A DNA stretch of 64,000 bases from assembly GCF_000143535.2 (NCBI RefSeq), contig NC_037310.1, positions 3,720,001 to 3,784,000 of the forward strand. The letters run 5' to 3'. Position 1 is the first letter of the stretch, and each line of letters begins with the position of its first letter. The notes under the pieces were generated by a model. That model made no database searches. It saw only the letters and a program-made list of their open reading frames with translations, and was not told where the DNA came from. Shown here in pieces: positions 36,018-46,340 of the stretch. The translations under genes and the position numbers were made by a program. Source of the stretch: Botrytis cinerea B05.10 (Eukaryota; Ascomycota; Leotiomycetes; Helotiales; Sclerotiniaceae).

Positions 36018-37773
36018 AGCCCATCACCAACTTGAAACCGCAATAACTTTTATTATGCATACCCAATCACCTTCTACATCTGCTCAAATTGAAGAGAAGC
36101 TTCAAAAGGCTATAATTTCACTTCAATTGAAAGAATTTAAATCAATTAGAAAGGCTGCAGAGCATTTTGAAGTCCCTAAGTCTACCCTAGCTGATAGGCT
36201 GGCTGGGAAGAAAACACGTTCCCAAACCCACGAAATGGCTCAAATTCTTTCAAACGCAGAAGAAAATACTCTTGTACGATGGATTTCACGACTTACCATC
36301 ACTGGATTCCCTGCTACACCTATGTTGGTGAAGGAAATGGCCGACGAAATTCGTCTTCGACGCGTTCGGGTCGCGTCATCTCGAAATCCTACCTCGACAG
36401 AAATTCCACCTATAGGCCACGAATGGATCTATAGATTCCAAAAACGACATCCAGAACTTAAAACATGCTATTCACGTCAATTAGAGTCTAATCGGGCTAA
36501 AGAAGCAACTCCGGAGAATATTCAGGCTTGGTTTGACGCGTTTCGCACGCGTCTCATTGAGCGAAAGTATGAATTAGATGATATGTATAATATGGATGAA
36601 ACCGGATTTGGAGTTGGAAGTACTCAAAGTACGCGCATTATAGTCGATTCTACTCAGAAGTCGAATTGGAAAGTTACAGCTGGCAAGCAAGAATGGATAA
36701 CTGCATTTGAATGTATCAATGCAGCTGGAAATGCTCTATCACCTATGGTCATTTTCAAGGCTCAGAATACGAATTCTGCATGGATTCCAAAGGACACACC
36801 TCAAAGCTGGCAGTTCTCTACTAGTACAAATGGATGGACCTCAAATAGCCATGGATTAGAATGGTTAAAAAGGGTTTTCGAACCAGAATCCAAGAAAGTG
36901 TCAGGTGACCGACCTCGACTTTTGATCATGGATGGCCATTCAAGCCATATTACAGGTAGCTTTATTGCTTTCTGTATAGATAATGATATCGATTTACTTA
37001 TATTACCTCCTCATTGCTCTCACTTGCTTCAGCCACTTGATATTGCGGTGTATGGGCCAATGAAACGATATCATGCTTTAGAGGTCGATCGATATTCTCG
37101 AGCTGGTGTAAAGCGAATCCAAAGAGCTGAATGGGTAGAACTCTTTCAAAATATCAGAAAAAAAGCATTGAATTCTTCTAATATTAAAGCTGGCTGGAGA
37201 GGAGCTGGTTTAGTACCTTTTGCCCCACGAAAAGTACTCGATTCATTACCATTTAACTCCTCCCAGCAACCTTCTACTCCACAAATGAGAACCCCCAATC
37301 AAGACCTAGACTTGTCTATACTCAGGAGTTCTCCTCCAGATGGAACAGAACTAAGGCAAGCAAATCAGATCTTTAATACAGCTCTAGCAAGCAGTGGTTC
37401 TCCTGCATCGCCAACTCGTCGATATGCCAAGAGAATGACTAGGCTTGTAGAATCTCAAAATGCTGAGATAGCCCTACTTCGGAAACAGCTCTCTGATGCT
37501 CAGGAGGTAATTGAGACTCGAAAGAAGAGAACTAAAGGCAAAAGAGTCAAATTACAAGGTCAATTTGTCTTTAGTACTAAGGAAGTATTGAAAATGGTAC
37601 GTGAGGCGGAGGAAAAACCGAAGGAGAAAAAGCCACGAGGACGGCCACGCAAACGCCCAATTGAAGAATCAGAAGAAGAGATTGAAGAAGAAGAGCTAGA
37701 GAATAGTTCAAGTGATTCGGAATTGGAATTGGAGGATTGTGTGGCTCGTAGAACAAGATCGCGTGTAGAATAA
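35980..37773 (+). CDS. Transposase, pogo/Fot1 type (DD35D)
   Basis: DDE-type transposase that cuts and moves the surrounding element. Single exon, 597 residues from the first ATG, which lies inside the left inverted repeat. A start at the Met at about 36055 (MHTQSPSTS) is equally possible and would match relatives better. In order: a Psq-type helix-turn-helix (about 35-80, FKSIRKAAEHFEVPKSTLAD), a CENP-B/Tc5 helix-turn-helix (about 85-165, GHEWIYRFQKRHPELK), and the DDE_1 core. The acidic residues are Asp206 (NMDETGFG), Asp318 (LIMDGHSSH) and Asp354 (LLQPLDIAVYG); the last two are separated by 35 residues, the DD35D spacing of Fot1-like elements. The C-terminus has a coiled-coil-like stretch, an AT-hook (PRGRPRKRP, about 552-562) and an acidic tail. 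The stop lies a few bases before the right repeat. Confidence 0.96.
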   Translation: MGNSDIWGTRTLLAHHQLETAITFIMHTQSPSTSAQIEEKLQKAIISLQLKEFKSIRKAAEHFEVPKSTLADRLAGKKTRSQTHEMAQILSNAEENTLVRWISRLTITGFPATPMLVKEMADEIRLRRVRVASSRNPTSTEIPPIGHEWIYRFQKRHPELKTCYSRQLESNRAKEATPENIQAWFDAFRTRLIERKYELDDMYNMDETGFGVGSTQSTRIIVDSTQKSNWKVTAGKQEWITAFECINAAGNALSPMVIFKAQNTNSAWIPKDTPQSWQFSTSTNGWTSNSHGLEWLKRVFEPESKKVSGDRPRLLIMDGHSSHITGSFIAFCIDNDIDLLILPPHCSHLLQPLDIAVYGPMKRYHALEVDRYSRAGVKRIQRAEWVELFQNIRKKALNSSNIKAGWRGAGLVPFAPRKVLDSLPFNSSQQPSTPQMRTPNQDLDLSILRSSPPDGTELRQANQIFNTALASSGSPASPTRRYAKRMTRLVESQNAEIALLRKQLSDAQEVIETRKKRTKGKRVKLQGQFVFSTKEVLKMVREAEEKPKEKKPRGRPRKRPIEESEEEIEEEELENSSSDSELELEDCVARRTRSRVE

Positions 37774-37777
37774 TTGA

Positions 37778-37824
37778 AAAAGTGTCCGAGTTCCCCATAT
37801 GTCCGAGTTCCCCATACGTTACGT
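37778..37824 (-). repeat. Right terminal inverted repeat
   Basis: Inverted copy of 35971-36017, including both 17-bp units. Followed by TATATA. Confidence 0.95.
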
Positions 37825-37952
37825 TATATAAATAAAAATAAACTTTTAATCTACCTATATATCTTACTACCTCACCACCTAATCAAAACTATGCAAATTA
37901 TAAAAACACAACTCATAATCCTCATAATCGTCAAGATCACTCATCCACTCAC

Positions 37953-37985
<33 letters not shown>

Positions 37986-38002
37986 CATCCATCCATCCAT
38001 CT
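37953..38002. repeat. (CTAT)n / (CCAT)n microsatellite
   Basis: Tetranucleotide CTAT repeats passing into CCAT repeats. Confidence 0.95.
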
Positions 38003-38246
38003 ATTCATCCCCCTCCCCTTACCTCTCCCACAACCCCCATAACCACACCTCCAACTCCAACTCCCAACTCCTCTTTCCCAGCTCCCAACCCCCTACCCCA
38101 CATCGCCTATTATCATTATCACTAACCTAACCCATCATCACTAACCTAACCTATCACCACTAACCTAATATCCTACCATCATCATCAATCCAACTAATAT
38201 CCCATCATTATTACTTTAATATCAGCATTAACTCTATCTAATATCC

Positions 38247-38278
<32 letters not shown>

Positions 38279-38279
38279 A
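38247..38279. repeat. (CAT)n microsatellite
   Basis: About eleven CAT units. Confidence 0.95.
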
Positions 38280-38628
38280 CCCAACTAATATTCTATTATT
38301 CTTACTTCTCTTCACCTCACCTTACCTCACCTCACATCACCTCACTCCTCTCCTCTTCACTACCTCCACGCCTCTTCACCATCTCCTTTCTCCAGCCTTA
38401 TCATGAAAAATCATAAAAATTTAAATTAATTAATGAATCAATCAATCAATCAATCGATTGAAAACTAGATAGATGATAATGAATGATAAATCAATCAATG
38501 GCAAACGAAAGGCGCCTTGCGTACCTACCTATCTGTCTATGGAAAGGGAGGGGAACAGCAAATAAGGTACCACAAAGTAGGTATCAAGCAAATAGATATA
38601 ACAACACACATCACACATGTATATCACA

Positions 38629-38660
<32 letters not shown>
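38629..38660. repeat. (CA)n microsatellite
   Basis: About sixteen CA units. Confidence 0.95.
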
Positions 38661-38662
<2 letters not shown>

Positions 38663-39197
38663 CACATAATCAATCAAGCAAATGAAATTGATGAATCAAG
38701 TATATTGTTCATCAATAATAAATTCAACCAACACAACACAACGTTTGGGTCACACACACAATTTGAATCAATTAGGATTCAAACGGGAGACTCACCAAAA
38801 AACCAACTTCCTTTCCACCAAATTCCAATCCAGCCAAAGAAAAAAGAATGAGAAAAACGATAAAAATGTATCTGTAAACCCACGGCAAAATAGCCACTCA
38901 TTCAATGATATCCCCATACATATCCCTAGAATCCTTTATTATAAAGGAAACACGAAAGAAGTTAAACCATCCCACAATTCCATACCAAACCATTCCAAAT
39001 ATCAAAGTGTGAAATAGAAAAAAAAAGAATATAACAATACTTTTCGAACCAAAGAAATCCACAATTATAGCGTCATGACTATTGCCCCTGTGCGATAGCT
39101 GCTACTATAATCTCCTTGAAGTAAAGGGTACCCAAAATCCCTTCCTCCAATCCATGATTGTGCCGGCGACTGAAAAGAGACAGTCATGATTATCCAT

Positions 39198-39980
39198 TTA
39201 AGTTCTTCGAAGAGCTTTTTCTTTCCAGTGAGCCACTTCGGCAGTTAACCTTGTGATTTCATCTTCAAGTTCTTCCATTCTTTGCATTTTTCTTTGACGA
39301 GACTTTCGAGCAGCAAGAGTGTTACGAGCACGTTTCATTGCGACGGTGTCGTTAGAATCCTCGACGATGATAGGTGGTAAAGCTTTTGATGGTTTTCGAA
39401 TACCAGAAGTGGCTGACATGGGAGATGTTGCGGATCCAGATTTGCGACGGGTATCCTTTTTAGCATTTAATTGTTCAGCGACTTCGAGTTCTTCTTCTAC
39501 TAATAAAGGAGAGTTGGTGGCGTTTGCTTGCTCAAAGTTCTCCGCATCTGGGAAGAGAGAGAACCAAGCATCACCTGTTTGAACAGTGGTGTTGTCGTTC
39601 AGTCCATCTTGACCGACAAAAGGCGAATCTTGGTATTCGAAAGCAGGGGACTCGTTGTACGTTGATGGAGTAGTCAAGTTTGTAAACGCAGCCGAGTTGG
39701 GAGCAGAGGCCGTGGCGAAGGAATCGCGAAGAGAAAGATCTCGAGGTGAAACGAAACTCATGTTGGTGGTAGAGCTTGAAGACGACAAGTTGTTTATTGG
39801 ATCATACATTGTTGGAATGGCTGGGGAAGAAAAGGCCGAAGAGTATGAGTTTTGTGTCGAGGATCCACCCTCGAAAGGAGTGAATTCATCACCAAAAAGA
39901 TCCATGTCTGAATGTAAATGTGAGTCATTGCGCAAACGTGCATGTGAATGATCATTAATTGAATTACCTTGGAAAGCCAT
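39198..39980 (-). CDS. cpc1: GCN4/CPC1-type bZIP transcription factor (cross-pathway control)
   Basis: Activator of amino-acid biosynthesis genes under starvation (general/cross-pathway control). From the ATG at 39980 (MAFQGNSIND) the single-exon frame gives 260 residues, the usual size of CPC1/CpcA proteins. Activation-domain-like motifs are MDLFGDEFTPFEGG and GDAWFSLFPDAENFEQ. The C-terminal bZIP is RARNTLAARKSRQRKMQRME followed by a short zipper (LEDEITRLTAEVAHWKEKAL), a close match to GCN4 and its relatives. The frame stays open far upstream, to 40865, with no ATG. That part (coding-like, Ser/Pro/Gln-rich) is treated separately. Translation is probably controlled by the leader, which has two short upstream ORFs. 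A TGAGTCA site at 41053-41059 fits autoregulation. Confidence 0.88.
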   Translation of the reverse strand: MAFQGNSINDHSHARLRNDSHLHSDMDLFGDEFTPFEGGSSTQNSYSSAFSSPAIPTMYDPINNLSSSSSTTNMSFVSPRDLSLRDSFATASAPNSAAFTNLTTPSTYNESPAFEYQDSPFVGQDGLNDNTTVQTGDAWFSLFPDAENFEQANATNSPLLVEEELEVAEQLNAKKDTRRKSGSATSPMSATSGIRKPSKALPPIIVEDSNDTVAMKRARNTLAARKSRQRKMQRMEELEDEITRLTAEVAHWKEKALRRT

Positions 39981-40632
39981 GTTTGGAGTTCGCGGTATGC
40001 TCCCAGTTGATTGTGAAAACAAGGGTACTTGAGGACGAGATCGCTGAGGTTGTTGCAAAGTTGCAGGAGAAACAGGAGCAGAAGGGTAAAAGTGCTGATG
40101 CTGAACAAGCTGCGCAGGAGAGTTGAACCGATTGGTGAAAGCCGAGTTAGAAGAATGTCCGGTAGATTGTATGATCGCTGCGACTCTCTGATTCTGTAGC
40201 AATGGGGAAGCAGATGCGAGGTGAGATGAGTGACGACGATTTTGAGCTGTTAAGGCAGAGGTACTGGATAAACTAGGGGTACGATGAACGTTCGGTGTTC
40301 TGCTCTCGTAAAGAACAAAGTCCTGTTGCGGTTGATCTGGCTGAAGCGGATTGTTCAGATGCTGATTGTTGGATGGTTGATGTGTTGATGCCGGCAGGCT
40401 CGATGAATTGGAGTTGGGAAGCCATGGTGATTGAGAATCCGTGGTGAAAGAGGTGAACTCTTGTGGGAGTATTGTTGCGGTTGAAGGACTAAAGCTGCTG
40501 AAAGCGGTGCTAGAAGTCAGATTTTCCTGGAAGGGAAAATTTGGAGTTGAAGGGGGGTTGAGTGGGTTGGAAATGGTTTGATTGGTTGAGGAAGGAATAT
40601 TGACTGATGGAGTCAACTGAGGAGTGATCTGG
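39981..40632 (-). other. ATG-less open frame in the CPC1 leader, in frame with CPC1
   Basis: About 217 codons directly upstream of and in frame with the CPC1 ATG, with no stop and no ATG. Composition is protein-like (DFVLYESRTPNVHRTPSLSS, RVAAIIQSTGHSSNSAFTNR), and to my memory resembles N-terminal parts of some annotated fungal GCN4-like proteins. A splice acceptor-like CTCCAG ends at 40633 (reading on the minus strand). Either an upstream exon supplies an ATG and the true protein is about 480 residues, or initiation is non-AUG, or this is leader RNA that happens to be open. Confidence 0.5.
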
Positions 40633-40636
40633 AGGA

Positions 40637-40675
40637 TCAATGATTTAGAACATGTTGAATAACCTGTTCTCTCAT
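40637..40675 (-). promoter_or_regulatory. Upstream ORF 2 of the CPC1-type gene
   Basis: ATG at 40675, 12 residues (MREQVIQHVLNH), TGA at 40637-40639. It lies in another frame about 650 nt before the main ATG. CPC1, CpcA and GCN4 mRNAs are classically controlled by short upstream ORFs. If a 5' splice site at about 40850 is used with the acceptor at 40633, this ORF would be removed from the mRNA. Confidence 0.5.
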
Positions 40676-40900
40676 GTAATGTGTGATTGTAATCAGTTAT
40701 TTTGGCGGTGGTTTGGTGGTAATGATGGGAATGTGCTGTGGTGGTTGTGTTGTGTGGTTGAGAGATAAAAAAAGTGAAGAGAAAAATAAATTTTGGACGT
40801 GTGCCTGGGGAAAAGGATATTCTTATGCGACTTGTGTGAAAGTGTGGGAGCTTACTGGGAAGCAAATGGTTCCTACCGAGAAAGTTTATTTGCTACTTCT

Positions 40901-40921
40901 TTAGGAATAGAGCGATTGCAT
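40901..40921 (-). promoter_or_regulatory. Upstream ORF 1 of the CPC1-type gene
   Basis: ATG at 40921, six residues (MQSLYS), then TAA. Very short first upstream ORF followed by a longer one, the order seen in other fungal CPC1 leaders. The transcript start is not known, so its presence on the mRNA is inferred. Confidence 0.45.
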
Positions 40922-41052
40922 CTTTAATTATCCACGCGGGCGATGGATTTGATTGGACCCTTTTTCCCTCTGTGGCTGCTTTGGCGCACTCTCCAAATCT
41001 TAGAGACTTTTCCCTTTAGTATGTTTCGAGCTTAGTTCGCTCTCTGGAAGTA

Positions 41053-41059
41053 TGAGTCA
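41053..41059. promoter_or_regulatory. TGAGTCA, GCN4/CPC1 binding-site consensus
   Basis: Perfect TGASTCA match about 130 bp before the first upstream ORF, in the presumed promoter of the CPC1-type gene. Autoregulation through this element is known for cpc-1 of Neurospora. A 7-bp match can also be chance. Confidence 0.5.
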
Positions 41060-41282
41060 CAGTCACAGGTATGGGTTCTTTGGTCTGTACTGTCCTCCGT
41101 AGCACATCAGCCGTCCGTCGTGAGGATGATGGGTGAGTCTCGTATCATAGGTTCAGAGGTTCACAGTTGGGGGGTGATGGTTGAATCGAGTGAGAGAGGT
41201 GTGAGATTGATGGTAGTGGTGGTGGCTGTGATCAAGTGAAGTCTGAGAGATCTATCCTTTTCTTTCTTCACATCATTTTACC

Positions 41283-41356
41283 TCACTTCACTTACCTCAC
41301 TTCACTTCACTTCACTTCACTTCACTTCACTTACCTCACTTCACTTCACTTCACTC
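41283..41356. repeat. (CACTT)n tandem repeat
   Basis: About fourteen copies of a pentanucleotide unit (CACTT), interrupted by ACCTC. Confidence 0.95.
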
Positions 41357-42318
41357 TACACAACCATCGTACCTCCAATCCACTTAAGATAAGGTCTCCC
41401 AGCCCTAATTTTTCTCTCTTCTCTTCGCTCTCGGCATGTTCTAAACTCAATTCTATTCTCTCTTCTTATTGACCATTCTTGGTAGCCTCCGCATCCCTGT
41501 TCTGCACCCTCACACCAAGGTTACGCCCTGTGAAAAAGCCCGACTCCATTTTAAGATGACATCTCATGCCGCCATTACCTCGAGGAGAGACAGACGTGTG
41601 ATAGGGTAGAGAACGAAACATTTCTTCCACTGGGGCCTTTGGTTCAAAGATCACTTTTCCGGAGGGATTGATGTGAGGAATTGATGTGAGGAATTGATCT
41701 CTACAGATCCCGTACTGCAATCCATCAATTGTCAATTCGAGAACTTCGAACGAGGTGGTACTATGAAGATCTAGGTTGGGGAAGATCGGATTTCTTCAAG
41801 ACCGACCCTCAGGCAGGTCACTTGAACCAACCAACATCAAGTCAGATGCCATTTTATATACACTAGTGCCATTTCTTGTAATGAGTTATATGAAAAAATA
41901 AAAAATAAAAATAAAGATAAAAATAAAACCACGATTCCACATGACCGTACGGTCCTATTTCCTTCTTACATCCGCTTCCTCCCTCCTCCTCCTCCTCCAT
42001 TCTGCCTATATCCATATTCCGCCATGTTAAATCCGGCATGCATTTCTCCTCGTAGTTTTTCACGTCAAACCACACTCACTCTCTATTCTACAACACCCTC
42101 TACTTCCACCTCCCCCTCCACCTCGACCTTAAAACAGCAACACCCGCCGCGTCGATCATCCACCCATCCATTCAAATTTCAAACGCAGTAGCCCAAACCA
42201 TCTCGCCGACCGACCGAAGAAAGCCGGCCGTAATAAAATGGAGAATTCTCTCTTTCTCCCTGGCTTTTCATACACGAGCGAGGCAGAGGGAAGGGGGGAG
42301 GGAAGGAGGGCCTCTTCA

Positions 42319-42372
42319 AAAAATTAAAAAAATTAAAAATTAAAAAAATTAAAAAAAATTAAAAAAAGATTA
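42319..42372. repeat. A-rich AAATT simple repeat
   Basis: Low-complexity run of AAATT/AAAATT units. Confidence 0.9.
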
Positions 42373-43399
42373 AATCCTTTGATCTGACTTGACTTGACTT
42401 GACCCCCCACTTTCCATTCCCATCGTGATGTGTTTCGTATGTGAGGTGGGTGTGTGGGTGGATTGTCTGTAAACGACGCCCTTTACTTTACTAACTTTAC
42501 TTTATTACTCTACTTTGCAGCGCATCGCATCGCATCGCATTTTCCGTGGCATGCGTATACTTTGCCCTTTGCCCTTTCTTTGCCCTTTGCACGTATCCAG
42601 GACCCAGTAGCGTATCTCTCATTGATGAAATCTCACCTCACCTCACCTCTCGTACCCTCTCTTACCCGTTTCCTTGCATCGTACTCGGAGGGTCGGCAAG
42701 GCAGAGAGTTAAAACTCAAGTCTGCGTACACCTTTCCTCCCATTCGTCATCACCATCACACATCCTCCCCATCTCGCCCAATGATATGCATACCAAGAAT
42801 TAGCTTCTAGGTATCGCGAGGTAGGTGGGTGTGGATGTGCTAGGTATGCGTATCCTCTTTGTAAGCTAAGCCCCCCCCTCTGTCTTCAAAATTTGATCGA
42901 ATTATGGTTTGTTGGACGGAGGAATGGAGTATGTACGTACGTACGTAGCTAGCACGGGTAGATAGAAAGGTAGGTTGAATGTATCTTGGATTATGTATTG
43001 TGTACTCTGTCCTGTGTGTGCAAAAAGTAGAGACGGGGCAAGCTAGGTAGTAGTCAATCACAGGTAGACTCGTCTATTGATCCGTCCATCCATCTATTCA
43101 TGCCCGCGACTTCCATTCCCATTCAGAAAGGAGGAACAAGGTATGAAATAATAGGTAGATAAACTCGTCTATTGATCTAGGTATCTATTCATCCATCCAT
43201 CATCCATCCCCACGCCTTCCATTCCCCTTCCCTTCCCGAGCCTCCCCACCCCCCTGTCCAAAGAAAAGATTATCCTCCGTATGTCTGTATGTCTGTACTC
43301 CGTATGACTCACAAGGACCTCCCTCTGCATATGTACAGTGTCCACCAATCACCAACCACACATAACATACCCACACACCCACTCTCCCTCCCTCAAACC

Positions 43400-43428
43400 A
43401 TCAATCAATCAATCAATCAATCAATCAA
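43400..43428. repeat. (CAAT)n microsatellite
   Basis: About seven CAAT units. Confidence 0.95.
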
Positions 43429-43959
43429 ACGATGAAACGCTCACCCCTCCTCTCCTCCTCGATTTCTAAGCAGAAAAATATCATGTACGTACATCCGGAT
43501 TGAATCTCTAAGAATACCGGTAGATACTCCAGAAATTATCAATCTCATCCATCATCTATTGATTCCATTGGCGAATCGATAATTTCAAGAACTGCCGCCT
43601 AGATATCTATCTCTGTATCTGCATCTGCATCTGCGTCAAATCAAATCAAATCAAATCAAATCAAGACTACACATGGTTAACTAGACTCGCTAGATAAACA
43701 AAAATTATCCTCTTACTGATTTATCCTTTTGCTTATGAAATCGTGCGTCCTCGTTCTTGCCCTTGTTCTCATCATTGTTATATATAGTTACACCATATCG
43801 TATTGTATTATATAACATTTCATTACATATCTGCTTACATATCTGCACATATATACACCATGTATATATATATATATATCGGAATGAAAACAAGCGATCA
43901 TACATATCATGAGGCTCTGTTAATCTTCCCTTTCCTTTTGGTCTTGTGCTACTTGTTTA

Positions 43960-43961
<2 letters not shown>

Positions 43962-43994
<33 letters not shown>
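43962..43994. repeat. (GT)n microsatellite
   Basis: About sixteen GT units. Confidence 0.95.
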
Positions 43995-43998
<4 letters not shown>

Positions 43999-46044
43999 TT
44001 GTTCTAAGAAGGAGAAAAGAAAAAAAAAAACATCGTCTTGGATTTTGAGAGAGGGTTTGCTTCTTGTTCTTGCTTTTGTTTTGGAGGGATTTGTGGATTG
44101 ATGGGATGGGTCAAATCTTTTTGTTTTTTTTTGGTAGTGGGCACGTGGTTTTCACGTGTAGATTGGGAGATAGGTGTGTGTGATTACTGTGAAGATTATT
44201 ACTGTGGTTGGATTTTTCGACTGTGATACTAGATTTCTTTCTAGAGAGGTTTGAAAGATCTAGATTCTTGCTTTACGTTACGCTACTTTACTTACTGACT
44301 TTGTGACTGCCCTTATTTTACACCTTCAAGGATTGAGTGGTGTGAATCACTATTGCTTATGAATATATAGGGCTGAATGCGGGGGGGTTGTTTCATTCGT
44401 TTGAAATGATGGTTCGGTTCGGTTCGGTTCGGTTGGGTTGGCGCTGTCTGGGTTTATAAGTTGGTGAGTCATTTGTTGATGCTTGTGGGGTATGTGTGTA
44501 TATATATATTGAGGATGGATATGGATATGGATATGGATATGGAAATGGGATGGTGGAAAGTTTATTCTTGCTATGGGTTTAACTTTTGCTAAAGGGTGCC
44601 TGATGATACATGTGTATTTTGACGTCGGGGTGTCATTAGTGTGAGGGGGGATTATAGTATAGCATAGTATATCTATCCATTGTATCGTTTATTGAAACCT
44701 TCCGCAAGTGTTGGGGTTAGTATGATATGCGGTAGTACCGCACAATTAGAGTTTAAGGGTCTTTTGGGAAAACTTTATAGTTACTCGTTTTTTATTGGAT
44801 TGATTGGTGGTGGTGGTGGTGTTGCTACACTGGGAATTTATATATTATTCTTTGGGTGGTGATTTGGGGTTTGGTTGGAGAGTTTTGAGTTTGTGGGATT
44901 GCATATGTTTTTGTGTGTTATTGATTGTATTGTATTGTATTGTACTATACTGTTACTGTTTGTTATGGATTTTCTACGTGTTTGGGAGAGAGACGATGAG
45001 TAGAGATGTAGAAGAGTTCTTAAGTCAATCATTCTGAGTCTTCGTGTCAAAGGCAAAGGATTCGTTTGGTGCGCAATGGCTTGGTTATTTATCCTACCAA
45101 ATTTCATGAGCTATAGTAGACTCATGGGAGCTGGTCATATAGAGAATAATGGGTCCCATATAACTCTAGCGTATGAGAGATTCTAAAAATGAATTCTTGT
45201 ACTCGGTTTGAAAGGCGTCCGATTTGCATGCGACCGCGTGGTATTGTTAACATGGCCAATCCATTCCGGCTCGAGTATCATCCATCTTCGCAAAGTCGAC
45301 CGAGCCTCGGAGATATCAAAAGAATGTGTGAGAATGAATATGCATATCGCAATATGATTTTGGGGTCTTGGGTTTTCCTGGTATTGAAGGGAATTTCAAG
45401 GTCAGAGAGTTTCGCGTTTGGCTTGGGGAGTTAGTTTGGTATCCTGGGACTATCGATTTTATTTTTAATGGCTCAGTCGCGTCATCATGGATTCACGAAA
45501 ACAATGAAATGGTCTCTGTACTCTTAGATACGCGAGCTGATGATTGGCATCAGAAGGTTCCTTCCTATTCATCGATTGAATGCCAAGTTTGTGATATCAT
45601 ACTTGCGCCAATTGGAGTATGTCCTTAGGAGGTGTGTATCTCGCGAGCGGGGTGAAATGTTTTATTCCATCTCTATTAAAGTCTTTGTCGAGTTCCGATC
45701 AGATATGGATCGTTAGAGAGGATAACAATAGATGGTATTCGGATGAAAGCTGGTAGACAAGGGAGTTGTTTAGAATTTTCTCGGGGAGAAAGAGTCAGTA
45801 TCCATTCGATTTTGTGTCATCATAGCTCTCGCTTCTCATACTCAAATAGCATGTATGCAAGAGTTCAATGCCAAATATAAGAGGTCAACCGGGTCCATTT
45901 GCATCGGCAATGTTGATTTACTTGGATCACCATTCTTTTTCAGCTCTGGGGTTTTAAAACGACTGACTGGCCTTGATATTCGACTTTTCTCTATGTATCG
46001 ATGGGTGGGAGGGCGACTCCTGCAAAATGGGAGATCGGGACACT

Positions 46045-46340
46045 AAATTACTCAGGCAAAATTATACGTTGAAGACACTAACATCCGAATATGAAATTAT
46101 GAATTCGACATCAAATCAAATGCACAACAGATAGGTTTAAAGCACATCTCTCTACAGGATATAATATGAGTTGTAGGCTATAATGTATGCGCATTCAGAG
46201 GTCAAAGACTGAATGGGCCAACTCCCCCAGCTCTAGCACCACACGAGACATACTCTTCTAACGAGATATAGATCTGTGTGAATAATTCTAGAGCTATTGA
46301 ATACCTGGACTGGATTTGGACTCGAAACATTGATTGTTTG
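46045..46340. repeat. Diverged copy A of a dispersed repeat
   Basis: CACTAAATTACTCAGGCAAA and the following 45 bases match 57850-57915 with mostly T/C and G/A differences. A second block, ATTGTTTGATTTAG at about 46328, matches ATTGTTTGACTTGG at 57914. The blocks are adjacent in the other copy and some 200 bp apart here. Confidence 0.5.

Larger units (their letters stand above)
35971..37824 (+). mobile_element. Tc1/mariner-pogo (Fot1-like) DNA transposon
   Basis: A 1854-bp element with perfect 47-bp terminal inverted repeats, 35971-36017 and 37778-37824, flanked by TA on both sides (target-site duplication within a TA run). Each repeat starts ACGTAACGT and then holds two tandem copies of a 17-bp unit (ATGGGGAACTCGGACAT, then the same ending in C). 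One intact transposase frame fills nearly all the inside. Perfect repeats and an undamaged frame suggest a recent arrival. Confidence 0.95.
37827..39197. other. Microsatellite-rich spacer
   Basis: No gene supported. Holds (CTAT)n and (CCAT)n at 37953-38002, (CAT)n at 38247-38279, (AATC)n near 38435-38456 and (CA)n at 38629-38660. The part nearest 39198 should be the 3' UTR of the CPC1-type gene. Confidence 0.7.

Noticed and set aside
35389..38660. Tandem repeats considered as a CRISPR array
   Set aside because: Units are 2-8 bp without unique spacers, and the organism is a fungus.
40851..40865. Start of the CPC1-type protein at 40865
   Set aside because: The codon there is TTG, not ATG, and the sequence CCCAGTAAGCTCC looks more like a 5' splice site than a start.
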